Positions 16,521 through 24,297 of a stretch of DNA of 33,530 nucleotides are shown here, in pieces. A program made the translations under genes and the position numbers. Position 1 is the first letter of the stretch; each line of letters opens with the position of its first letter. Below the pieces are notes generated by a model. It did no database searches and was not told the origin of the DNA. It worked only from the letters and a program-made list of their open reading frames with translations. This DNA comes from Opitutia bacterium UBA7397. Lineage in GTDB: Bacteria; Verrucomicrobiota; Verrucomicrobiia; Opitutales; UBA953. The stretch covers positions 11,461-44,990 of the forward strand of contig DKND01000116.1 of NCBI GenBank assembly GCA_002470605.1, read 5' to 3'.

Positions 16521-17368
16521 GGCGAAACCTTAAGCTCCTCGGTCAAGGTCGTGAGGCGCCGGCGCCGTTGGCCGAGGCGCGGGATGCACGCGATGAGCGC
16601 TCGGGTGTAGGGGTGCGATTGAGTCCGCATGATCTCGCTAACGGGTCCGTGTTCGACGATGCGACCTTTCCACATCACTTGCACATGATCGGCGAAGTTG
16701 GCCACGATGCCGAAATTATGGGTTATCAGCAAGATGCTCATGCCGCGTTCGCGTCGCAGGCGTGCTAAGAGATCCATGATTTCCTTTTGAATGGTGACGT
16801 CGAGAGCGGTCGTTGGTTCGTCGGCTACCAGGATCTTCGGATTGCAGGCCAAGGCCATGGCGATCATCGCGCGTTGCTGCATCCCGCCAGAAAGTTCGTG
16901 CGGATACTGGTTGGCGACCCGTTCTGGTTCGTTGATGCGTACTTCCTGCAGGGCGCGTTGGATTTCGCTTTTGACGTCCTTGACCTCAGGGCGGTGAAGT
17001 GAGATCGCTTCACCAATCTGGAAGCCGATTGTGTAGACGGGATTAAGCGAGGTACCAGGTTCTTGGAAGATATAAGCGATGGCGCCCCCGCGGACTTTGG
17101 CCAGTTTGTCTTCGGATAACTTCAATAAGTCGACGCCGTCGAGCGTGACTGAACCGCTGACCGTACAGGTAGGCGGGGGAGGAAGTAGGCGAGTCAGGGC
17201 TAGGGCAGAGACTGACTTGCCGGAACCGGATTCACCGACGACCGCAAGGACTTCTCCGGCCGCAATCGAAAAGCTGACATTTTGAGCGGCGACGGTGGCT
17301 CTCTCACCGGCGTGGAAGGTGATGCTGAGGTCCTGTACTTTCAGGAGTGGCTCGACGGACATGGGCAT
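16517..17368 (-). CDS. Peptide ABC transporter ATPase, equivalent to the N-terminal half of YejF
   Basis: Second ATPase of the importer, about 283 residues. Walker A GESGSGKSVSAL, signature LSGGMQQRAMIAMAL and Walker B ILVADEPTTALDVT are intact. Like its partner it ends soon after the ABC core (HPYTRALIACIPRLG), without the long C-terminal region of OppD. Three in-frame starts lie close together (GTG 17371, ATG 17368, ATG 17362) and none has a clear ribosome-binding site, so the exact start is open. It lies 42 bases after the binding-protein gene yejA. Confidence 0.94.
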   Translation of the reverse strand: MPMSVEPLLKVQDLSITFHAGERATVAAQNVSFSIAAGEVLAVVGESGSGKSVSALALTRLLPPPPTCTVSGSVTLDGVDLLKLSEDKLAKVRGGAIAYIFQEPGTSLNPVYTIGFQIGEAISLHRPEVKDVKSEIQRALQEVRINEPERVANQYPHELSGGMQQRAMIAMALACNPKILVADEPTTALDVTIQKEIMDLLARLRRERGMSILLITHNFGIVANFADHVQVMWKGRIVEHGPVSEIMRTQSHPYTRALIACIPRLGQRRRRLTTLTEELKVSP

Positions 17369-17410
17369 CACGTTAGGTCAGGGGTAGGGTGAGGGGAAGG
17401 AAGAATCGCA

Positions 17411-19294
17411 TCATTCTGTTCGCCAACGATCCTCGATCAAGGTCTTCGGAGCCCCGTGCGCCTTACCCTCTCGAAAATCTTTGAGGTCGGTTTCGCGTTG
17501 TCGGGGTTCGATCCAGAAAAGACCGTAAGTTCCGGGGTCTTCCGCTGAACGGACATCGAATACTTCCGGGAATTTCACCCAGTCCCAGAAACCGTAGCGG
17601 TATCCGGGCACACGATATCCGGGAATGAAGTCGGCGTTGTCGTGGATGCGTCGTTGCATCTGATGGGAAAGCCCAATCATTTCGGTTTCATCCGTCGACG
17701 CGCGGAACCGGTCGATGAGTTTGGATAATTCCGGATCGTCGATGCCGGTAATATTGTTGGTCTGACGTTTCGGGACTTTTCGTCCATCCGCCAGTTTATC
17801 GACGGCATTATCGGTGTGATGAGATTCCCAGAGGGCGGGCAGGCGACTCGAGACCGACCAGGCCCAGAACGCGATATCATGGTTCTTTTCCATGACTTTC
17901 CGATACATGGTGGTGTGCTCCAGTGTCTCAGGTCGGTATTCTAGTCCGCATCGTCTTGCGGATTCGACCAAAGCGGCGAGGTATTTGCGGCGATCTGAAT
18001 TATCAAACGTCAGCCGAAAGGACAGTCGATCGCCGGAAGCGTTTACGAGGATACCGTCGTCCGCGGTCTTGGTGAAGCCGGCTCGGGCGAAGGCCGCTCG
18101 CGCAAGTTCGGGAGAGTATTGGCGGGCGCGGATGGAAGGGTCGGTATATTTGCCAAGCCCTTCGCTGAATTGGTTCAGGCGTTCGTAATCACCTCGGTAA
18201 AATCCATCGATGACGCGCTGGAAGTCGGTCGCATGTTGCAGGCCAACGCGGATATTAAGGTCGTCCAGTATAGGCTTCTGGGTGTTGATATAAAGCCCGT
18301 ACGGGGGGCGGGGAATGTCGTTGAAGAATTGCACTTTAGTCACGTAACCCCGGAGGTAGGCGTCCTTTTCGTTGATGCCATACCAGTAGCGAGGCATGCC
18401 GATGGGCATGAAATCGATCTGGCCGGCGAGGAAAGACTCATAGGCGCTATCGATTTCACGGATGACCGTATATTCGATCGCGTCCGGATTGTAGCGGTGC
18501 CGATAATACTTACGGCTGTCGCCCCACCAATTTTTCACGCGGGTAAGAGTCACGGATTTTTCGCGCTGAAAACCTTCTTTGGTGACGTAGTAGGCGCCGG
18601 TGGTCGGCTGGAAACGGTCGTTGTAAATTTTTTCGTAATTCGGTCCGAAGTCCTTGAAGAAGTCGCGCGGGATCGGGCGCAGTTCGCCGAGATTCTCGAG
18701 TTGCAATGGGCGTTTTCGTGGAGCCTTTACGGCGATCGTGTGCTCGTCGAACTTGGTGATGCCGCCCCATTCGCGGGTATAATAATCGACATACCACTCC
18801 GCGTTGATCCAAGGCGATCGGTAGAAATAAAAGGCGAAGAGGAAGTCGTCGGCGGTGATCGGCTGCCCGTCGGTGAATTGAGCTTTCGGGTCGAGGCGGA
18901 AGTAGGCGGTCATGCCGTCTGCTGACATTGCCCAGCTCGTGGCCAGCGCCGGGATGGGTTCGTCGGTGTTGGGGTGCGATGAGAGCAGTCCGAAATCATT
19001 ATTGTCGTAAAGTTCGCCGCGGAAACCGTTATTCGCATTGGGGCCCACCCGACGGAGCGTCGGAGGCGTCGACGGCGTAAACTGACGGAGTGTCCCGCCG
19101 CGTAACGCCTTGGTTGAGGCAAACTCGTTTTGCTCGGCACCGTCGTGCCAGATTAGGTCTTTGGGCAGGTCGGCGGGAGTGGCGAAATGGAAGAAATCTG
19201 GGTGTTCGGCGTAATAGGCAGCGGCTTTGGGGTCTTGATAAGTTGCCCCTTGGGCGAGGGTCATCAGGCCGAAGAATGTAAGCAGTATTTTCAT
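17411..19294 (-). CDS. yejA: YejA-like oligopeptide-binding protein
   Basis: Periplasmic solute-binding protein of family 5 (SBP_bac_5), 627 residues. The frame is open 39 codons upstream, but only the ATG at 19294 gives a signal peptide (MKILLTFFGLMTLAQG). The mature N-terminus resembles E. coli YejA in having a HDGAEQNEFAS-type segment and LRGGTLRQF before the binding lobes, and the C-terminus keeps the RVPGYRYGFWDWVKFPE region typical of YejA-like proteins. E. coli YejA takes up peptides and microcin C. The ATG overlaps the yejE stop by 4 bases. Confidence 0.93.
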   Translation of the reverse strand: MKILLTFFGLMTLAQGATYQDPKAAAYYAEHPDFFHFATPADLPKDLIWHDGAEQNEFASTKALRGGTLRQFTPSTPPTLRRVGPNANNGFRGELYDNNDFGLLSSHPNTDEPIPALATSWAMSADGMTAYFRLDPKAQFTDGQPITADDFLFAFYFYRSPWINAEWYVDYYTREWGGITKFDEHTIAVKAPRKRPLQLENLGELRPIPRDFFKDFGPNYEKIYNDRFQPTTGAYYVTKEGFQREKSVTLTRVKNWWGDSRKYYRHRYNPDAIEYTVIREIDSAYESFLAGQIDFMPIGMPRYWYGINEKDAYLRGYVTKVQFFNDIPRPPYGLYINTQKPILDDLNIRVGLQHATDFQRVIDGFYRGDYERLNQFSEGLGKYTDPSIRARQYSPELARAAFARAGFTKTADDGILVNASGDRLSFRLTFDNSDRRKYLAALVESARRCGLEYRPETLEHTTMYRKVMEKNHDIAFWAWSVSSRLPALWESHHTDNAVDKLADGRKVPKRQTNNITGIDDPELSKLIDRFRASTDETEMIGLSHQMQRRIHDNADFIPGYRVPGYRYGFWDWVKFPEVFDVRSAEDPGTYGLFWIEPRQRETDLKDFREGKAHGAPKTLIEDRWRTE

Positions 19295-20583
19295 CGTTGG
19301 GAGCGACGGAGGTCGAAGGCGTCTTGTAATGCTTCGCCCACCGAATTGATCATGACCATGGTACCGACGAGGCAGAAGAGCGTGGGGCCAAGGATCCACC
19401 AGGCATGCCAATTCTCTTTGGCTTGATGCAGTAAATCTCCCCAGGAGGGTTCGGTCGGTGGCAATCCGAAGCCGAGATAGTCGAGCGCGGAGAGAGAGAA
19501 GACGAGCCCGTGCAAACTAAAGGGCAGGGTGGTGAGGATCACCGTCGCGCAATTAGGTAAGATATGACGCCAGATGATGCGCGCATGTCCGGCGCCCAAG
19601 GATTTCGAAGCGGTCACGTAGTCGCGCGCGGAAACTTGATAAGCTGAGGCGCGAAGCTGTTGCGCGAGGCCGATCCAAGAAAAGGCGACGAGGATCAGGA
19701 TGAGGATCGCGAGGGACGGCTCGAGCAGGCTGGCCAAAAAGATGACCGCGTAGAGAAATGGAATGTTCGACCAGATTTCTATGGCCCGTTGCCAGAACAT
19801 GTCGAACCAGCCGCCGAAGTATCCCATCGACGCTCCTAAGATTAGGCCAACGGCATAGACCGCTGGTAGGTAGATCAGGGCGGCCATTAAAAGAATCCTG
19901 AAACCGCCGAACAGACGGGCTACGATATCGTGTCCGGATTCATCGGTGCCGAGCCAGTGGCCGTCAAGCCCGGGCGGGCACGGTGAAGGTATCAAGGTAT
20001 AGAGTGCTCCCTGCGGTTTCCAGTCGGTCGCATCTTTTTCCGGTAGGCTAAGGACGACTTTCCCATCGGCGAGTTTGGCGCGAGCCACGCTGGTGCCCTT
20101 GTCGAATCTACGGGCATCACCGTTCAGCGTGCCATTGATTACCGACCAGACTTGTTGCCGCGTGCCAAGGCTGTTCAGTGTAAAGATGCGGCCTTCGGCA
20201 ATCACCCCTTTGGGGTCGCACCATCGGCCTTCGCGGTCTTGGCTGACTTCAGGCATCACTTCACAGACTTCATCTGCCGCGAAAGGTATGGCGGGCATGA
20301 TCATCCACCCGCGATGATTGGCGCTAAGATCGCGATTAAGCAGACGATAGTTAGGTTCGGCTACCGTCGCGAGTCCGAGGTCTTTTCCGGAAATAAAACC
20401 GGTAAAAACTGGAAAGCGCCATTGACCATCGAGACGCAGGACCAGTGGCCGGTTGCCGACCAACAAGGGACCTAAGGCAGCAAGGCCAGAGAGTGCCAAG
20501 AGGGTCAGGAGAGACCACCATCCCATCCGATTGGAGCGGAAGCGTTGAAAGCGTTTAACGGTGATAGGGTCGAAGACGCTCAT
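19291..20583 (-). CDS. yejE: YejE-like ABC transporter permease with large periplasmic insertion
   Basis: Inner-membrane permease, 430 residues against about 341 for E. coli YejE. The N-terminus (FRSNRMGWWSL), the conserved WLGTDESGHDIVARLFGG segment at about 210-227 and the C-terminal DYLGFGLPPTEPSWGDLL region match YejE. About 100 extra residues (roughly 100-200), rich in beta-type sequence, lie between the first membrane helix and the WLGTD segment, so they should be in the periplasm. The coupling motif of the importer fold is seen as SLGAGHARIIWRHILPN. It overlaps yejB and yejA by 4 bases each. Confidence 0.94.
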   Translation of the reverse strand: MSVFDPITVKRFQRFRSNRMGWWSLLTLLALSGLAALGPLLVGNRPLVLRLDGQWRFPVFTGFISGKDLGLATVAEPNYRLLNRDLSANHRGWMIMPAIPFAADEVCEVMPEVSQDREGRWCDPKGVIAEGRIFTLNSLGTRQQVWSVINGTLNGDARRFDKGTSVARAKLADGKVVLSLPEKDATDWKPQGALYTLIPSPCPPGLDGHWLGTDESGHDIVARLFGGFRILLMAALIYLPAVYAVGLILGASMGYFGGWFDMFWQRAIEIWSNIPFLYAVIFLASLLEPSLAILILILVAFSWIGLAQQLRASAYQVSARDYVTASKSLGAGHARIIWRHILPNCATVILTTLPFSLHGLVFSLSALDYLGFGLPPTEPSWGDLLHQAKENWHAWWILGPTLFCLVGTMVMINSVGEALQDAFDLRRSQR

Positions 20584-21812
20584 GTTTTCTTATCGAATCT
20601 TATGCGTGGGTCGACGGCGGCGACGCAGAGGTCGGAGACGATGTTGCCGAGAAGCATCGCGAGGCTGGAAAGGGTGAGCAGGCCGAGGAAGACGGGGAAG
20701 TCGCGATGGACCAGCGAGTCGTAACCAAGCAGGCCAAGGCCTGGGATGTTAAAGGTGAACTCGATTAGGAAAGAGCCGGTCAGGAAGAAGCCGAGATTAC
20801 CTCCGAAGGTAGCCGCCAGGGGGATGATGGAGTTGCGCAGGGCATGGACAAAGACGATGCGACCGTTGCCGAGGCCTTTGGCTTTGGCGGTTCGAACATA
20901 GTCGGCGGCAAGATTATCCAGCAAGCCGTTGCGGGTAAAAAGCGTGAGCGCGGTGAAGGCGCCGATCATCTCGCAACAGAGCGGAAGGAATGAGTGATAA
21001 AATGGGCGTGACCAATTAAAGCCCATGGTCGGGAACCATCCCAGTTTGAAGCACAGCAGCTGGAGCAAGGCTACCGCGAGAATGAAGCCTGGGATCGAAT
21101 AAAGGATGAAGAGAACTTGGGAAGATATCCGATCGAACCATCCGTCGCGGCGCAGGGCTTTGGCGACGCCTAAGGGTATGGAGATAGCATAGGCCAGAAG
21201 CAGGGACCAGCCACCGAACCAAGCCGAAATCGGTAAGCGGGATTTGATTTCATCCCATACGGGTTTGTCGCTGCCGGTGGAGTCTCCAAGTTGGCCTTGA
21301 AGCAATCCCGCGTAAGCTTTGCGATAGACGAGGATGCGGGTGGCGGTGTCCGCGTCATCGGGAAGGGGGGCGGGCTCGGCTCGCCAGGGGTCGCGAGGTT
21401 TGCCGTCGAGAGTGGTGACGGCGAAAGATTTTCCGCTTAGCTTGATTTCGAGTTTAAAGGATTGTCCGGCATGCAGCTCGTCGGCGACTTCGGCTTCAGC
21501 TTTGCCATCCTTGCCGAGGCGTACTGTCGTCCAGTCCGCTGGACCAGGCATGATGCCCAGCCAGATGGCGTAAGCTTTGGTCAGTGGGCGATCGAAGCCA
21601 TAACGCCGCTTGAGGTTATCCAGTTCCTCAGGCGAAGCGGGGCCGCTGGGTCGGGCGGCAGAACTGCGCTTGCGGTCGGCTTGTTGGCGTTCGGCGAGGG
21701 CTTGCTCAATGGGTCCGCCTGGCACGAATCGCGTGAAGCAAAACGCCACGAAAGTGATGCCCACGAAGGTCAGTGGGACTAGCAACAGCCGTCTGAGGAC
21801 GTAGTCGCGCAT
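20580..21812 (-). CDS. yejB: YejB-like ABC transporter permease with large periplasmic insertion
   Basis: First gene of the importer operon, 410 residues against about 364 in E. coli. The N-terminal YVLRRLLLVPLTFVGITFVAF, the YGFDRPLTKAYAIWL segment and the AKGLGNGRIVFVHALRNSIIP coupling region match YejB. About 80 extra residues (roughly 88-170; charged, beta-rich, containing AGQSFKLEIKLSGKSFAV) lie after the first membrane helix and before LQGQLGDS, so on the periplasmic side. The gene starts 100 bases from the divergent acyltransferase gene. No ribosome-binding site is evident before the ATG. Confidence 0.94.
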   Translation of the reverse strand: MRDYVLRRLLLVPLTFVGITFVAFCFTRFVPGGPIEQALAERQQADRKRSSAARPSGPASPEELDNLKRRYGFDRPLTKAYAIWLGIMPGPADWTTVRLGKDGKAEAEVADELHAGQSFKLEIKLSGKSFAVTTLDGKPRDPWRAEPAPLPDDADTATRILVYRKAYAGLLQGQLGDSTGSDKPVWDEIKSRLPISAWFGGWSLLLAYAISIPLGVAKALRRDGWFDRISSQVLFILYSIPGFILAVALLQLLCFKLGWFPTMGFNWSRPFYHSFLPLCCEMIGAFTALTLFTRNGLLDNLAADYVRTAKAKGLGNGRIVFVHALRNSIIPLAATFGGNLGFFLTGSFLIEFTFNIPGLGLLGYDSLVHRDFPVFLGLLTLSSLAMLLGNIVSDLCVAAVDPRIRFDKKT

Positions 21813-21912
21813 CAGGGTGTATATAGGGCAAGCACCAGACGGTAGGGGTCAACCCCGAAAGCGGGTGAGGACTCTCCTTGCACAATTAATTCTCGAATGA
21901 CAGTCTCCGCCC
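21813..21912. promoter_or_regulatory. Divergent promoter region between yejB and the acyltransferase gene
   Basis: The 100-base gap must serve both directions. Toward yejB (minus), TATATA at 21825-21820 ends 7 bases before the ATG. If it is the -10 element, the transcript would start at or next to the ATG (leaderless); a TTGACC lies upstream but 21 bases away, longer than usual. Toward the plus strand, TTGCAC at 21878-21883 is a -35 candidate without a good -10. Two short C/G hairpins (GGGG-TCAA-CCCC and CCC-GAAAGC-GGG) lie between. Confidence 0.3.
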
Positions 21913-24246
21913 GTGCCCCTCCTGAGTTTCGTTGTATCTTTATTGCAAATCATGGTCGTTGCGATGGCTGCCGTGGTGGCTTTCGCGGTGATTGTCTTCC
22001 TTCTGGCTTTTGCTTGGCGGGCTCCGCGTCGTCATCCGTCGATGTCTTTGGGCTATTGTGCCATGCAGACCTTCTGTTGGATGGTCTTGAAGTGTTTCTA
22101 CAAAATTAAGGTACGTGGTATCGAGAACTTCCCGGAGACGGGGCCGGCCTTGGTGCTCTCTAATCATGTCGCTTATGCTGACGTATTGGTCGTTGGCGTA
22201 CTTTCGCGCCGCCCCGTGCGTTTTCTTTCGTGGGAAGGTTTCGAGCGTCAGAAGTTCCTGGGTTTCATGTGTCGTATGATGGGCACGATTCCGGTTTCGG
22301 AATCCAAAGCCAAGGAAGCTATTTTGAAGTCAGCCGAGGCCTTGAAGCGTGGCGAAATCGTCTGCATATTTCCCGAAGGGAGTTTGACGCGCAACGGGAG
22401 TCTCATGCAGTTGCGCAAAGGCTTTGAGCTGATCGCTCGCCGCGGCGGTGCACCTATCGTGCCGATTGCCATCGACGGCATGTGGGGTTCGTTCCTGAGT
22501 TTCAGCGGCGGCAAGTTCTTCTGGAAATTACCCCAGCATTTCCCTCGACCGATCGGCGTGGTTGTCGGTAAGCCCTTTCCGGCCGAAGAGCATGCGCGGA
22601 CTCGCTTGCGTTTGCTTGAGCTCGCGTCAGAGGCTTTTGCGATGCGACCTTCTCTCGAAGGCCACCTGAGTCGTGAGATGGTGCGAGGGCTGGCCCAGAA
22701 GGGTACCAATGTCGCCATGGTCGACCTCGCTTCCGGCCGGCGCGAATATCGCGCCTCTACTTTATTGGCCTTAAGCTGGGCCTTTGCTGGCGAACTTAAG
22801 CGCCGGACGACGGCGAAGCGCGTGGCAATCGTTTTGCCTCCAGGGGTTTGCGCCACCGTCGCCAACTTAGGTTGTCTTCTGGCCGATAAGATCCCCGTGA
22901 ACCTGAATTTCTCTCTCGGCCGAGAGCAGGCTGAATCGTGCCTCCAACGCGCCGAAGTTGACCTCGTGATTACGGCGAGTGCATTCCGGGAGAAACTTTC
23001 CGAACGATCGCCGGATTTCCCTTGGGGCGATCAAATCCTTGATGTCGCTGATTTCATGATGAAATCAGCGCGGCTCAGTCTGGGATGGCGCGTCGGTTTG
23101 ATTCGTTTCCTTCCAGGTTCTTGGCTTCCGTTGTGCATGGGTCTGCCGAAACGGGGAGGGGAGGCGGAAGCTGCGTTGCTCTTCACCAGCGGCAGTTCCG
23201 GTCAGCCTAAAGGAGTCCGCTTATCACACCGCAATCTTTTGGCGAATATACGTCAGATTGAAAATGCCGAAATCTTACCTGAAGAAGGAGTATTCCTGAG
23301 TAGTCTGCCTGTCTTCCATAGTTTCGGATTCACCATTGGCCTCTGGTACTGCCTTTCGCGTTCACCACGTCTCGTGACATTGCCTTCGCCTTTGGATTCG
23401 GCGGCGGCGGTCAAGGCGATCAAGGAAGAGAAAGTCACGGTAGTAGTGGGCACGCCTACGTTCCTTCGCCCGTATATGCGCCGTGCTACGGCCGCTGATT
23501 TTGCCACCTTGGAGTGGGCGGTGGTCGGTGCTGAGAAATGCCCTGGTGATTTAGTCGATGCGTTTATCGATAAACTCGAGACGCCTATTCTTGAGGGCTA
23601 TGGCATTACGGAAACCAGCCCGGTGCTCTCCGTGAACGTTCCGGATCTTTCTGACCCGGAAGAGGCTCCTGGCGGAGTTTGGGTGGGTACGGTCCGTGGT
23701 TCGGTGGGTCGCCCGGTGATTGGTGTGGCCATCCGGTTTATTGATCCGACGACCGAAGCCGTATTACCAAGCGATCAGGTAGGTCTTCTGGAAGTCCGTG
23801 GTCCGAATGTTTTTATGGGCTATCTTGATGCGGAGCAGACCGCGAAGGCGATGACGCCGGATGGTTGGTACCGTACCGGCGATCTGGGCCGGATGGACGA
23901 CGAAGGCTTTTTACATCTGGCAGGTCGTCTCTCCCGGTTTTCTAAAATCGGCGGAGAAATGGTCCCGCACGGAACCGTGGAGGACGCTTTACGAAAGGTG
24001 TTGGGTTTAATCGCTTCGCTTGAAGTCAAGATCGCGGTCTCCAGCGCCGCCGAAGCGACCAAGGGCGAACAACTGGTGGTCTTGCACGTCGATGACATCG
24101 ATGTGGAGACCGTCCGCAATGCGCTGGCCGCCGAAGGGCTCGCCAATCTTTGGATTCCCAAGGTGTTTAAAAAAGTGCCAGTTATCCCTATTTTAGGCAC
24201 AGGTAAGCTGGATTTGAACAAGTTGCGGGAGTTGGCACAGGGCTGA
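21913..24246 (+). CDS. Aas-like fusion: 1-acyl-glycerophosphate acyltransferase plus acyl-ACP/CoA ligase
   Basis: A 777-residue two-domain membrane protein. The N-terminal helix (about 14-36) is followed by a PlsC-type acyltransferase domain with the catalytic NHVAYAD motif (His85, Asp90) and FPEGSLTRNG near 155-164. The C-terminal half is an AMP-forming ligase: FTSGSSGQPKG near 424-434, YGITETSP and YRTGDLGRMD. This layout is that of E. coli Aas (719 residues), which reacylates lysophosphatidylethanolamine using fatty acid activated on ACP. It lacks the transporter domain fused in some relatives. The start is GTG 21913 or ATG 21952; an in-frame stop lies just upstream at 21898. glgP follows after 51 bases. 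Confidence 0.93.
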   Translation: MPLLSFVVSLLQIMVVAMAAVVAFAVIVFLLAFAWRAPRRHPSMSLGYCAMQTFCWMVLKCFYKIKVRGIENFPETGPALVLSNHVAYADVLVVGVLSRRPVRFLSWEGFERQKFLGFMCRMMGTIPVSESKAKEAILKSAEALKRGEIVCIFPEGSLTRNGSLMQLRKGFELIARRGGAPIVPIAIDGMWGSFLSFSGGKFFWKLPQHFPRPIGVVVGKPFPAEEHARTRLRLLELASEAFAMRPSLEGHLSREMVRGLAQKGTNVAMVDLASGRREYRASTLLALSWAFAGELKRRTTAKRVAIVLPPGVCATVANLGCLLADKIPVNLNFSLGREQAESCLQRAEVDLVITASAFREKLSERSPDFPWGDQILDVADFMMKSARLSLGWRVGLIRFLPGSWLPLCMGLPKRGGEAEAALLFTSGSSGQPKGVRLSHRNLLANIRQIENAEILPEEGVFLSSLPVFHSFGFTIGLWYCLSRSPRLVTLPSPLDSAAAVKAIKEEKVTVVVGTPTFLRPYMRRATAADFATLEWAVVGAEKCPGDLVDAFIDKLETPILEGYGITETSPVLSVNVPDLSDPEEAPGGVWVGTVRGSVGRPVIGVAIRFIDPTTEAVLPSDQVGLLEVRGPNVFMGYLDAEQTAKAMTPDGWYRTGDLGRMDDEGFLHLAGRLSRFSKIGGEMVPHGTVEDALRKVLGLIASLEVKIAVSSAAEATKGEQLVVLHVDDIDVETVRNALAAEGLANLWIPKVFKKVPVIPILGTGKLDLNKLRELAQG

Positions 24247-24264
24247 AGCGGTTTTGGCTCGCTT

Positions 24265-24293
24265 GTGGCTTAAGGTATATTGTCCTAAGCCAC
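24265..24293 (+). promoter_or_regulatory. Hairpin between the acyltransferase gene and glgP
   Basis: Inverted repeat GTGGCTTA-A-GG and CC-TAAGCCAC: ten pairs with one bulged A and an 8-base A/T-rich loop. It sits 18 bases after the acyltransferase stop and ends 4 bases before the glgP ATG. No T-run follows, so a standard intrinsic terminator is unlikely. Its place next to the start codon suggests effects on message stability or on glgP translation. There is no clear ribosome-binding site for glgP. Confidence 0.55.
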
Positions 24294-24297
24294 GATC

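Noticed and set aside
15723..17368. Frameshift splitting a single yejF gene
   Set aside because: Each ATPase has a complete set of motifs, a proper start and an ATGA overlap, so two real genes are more likely than a broken one.
18119..18925. Plus-strand open frame of 268 codons inside yejA
   Set aside because: It runs antisense to a clearly recognised binding protein and has no start signal or motif.
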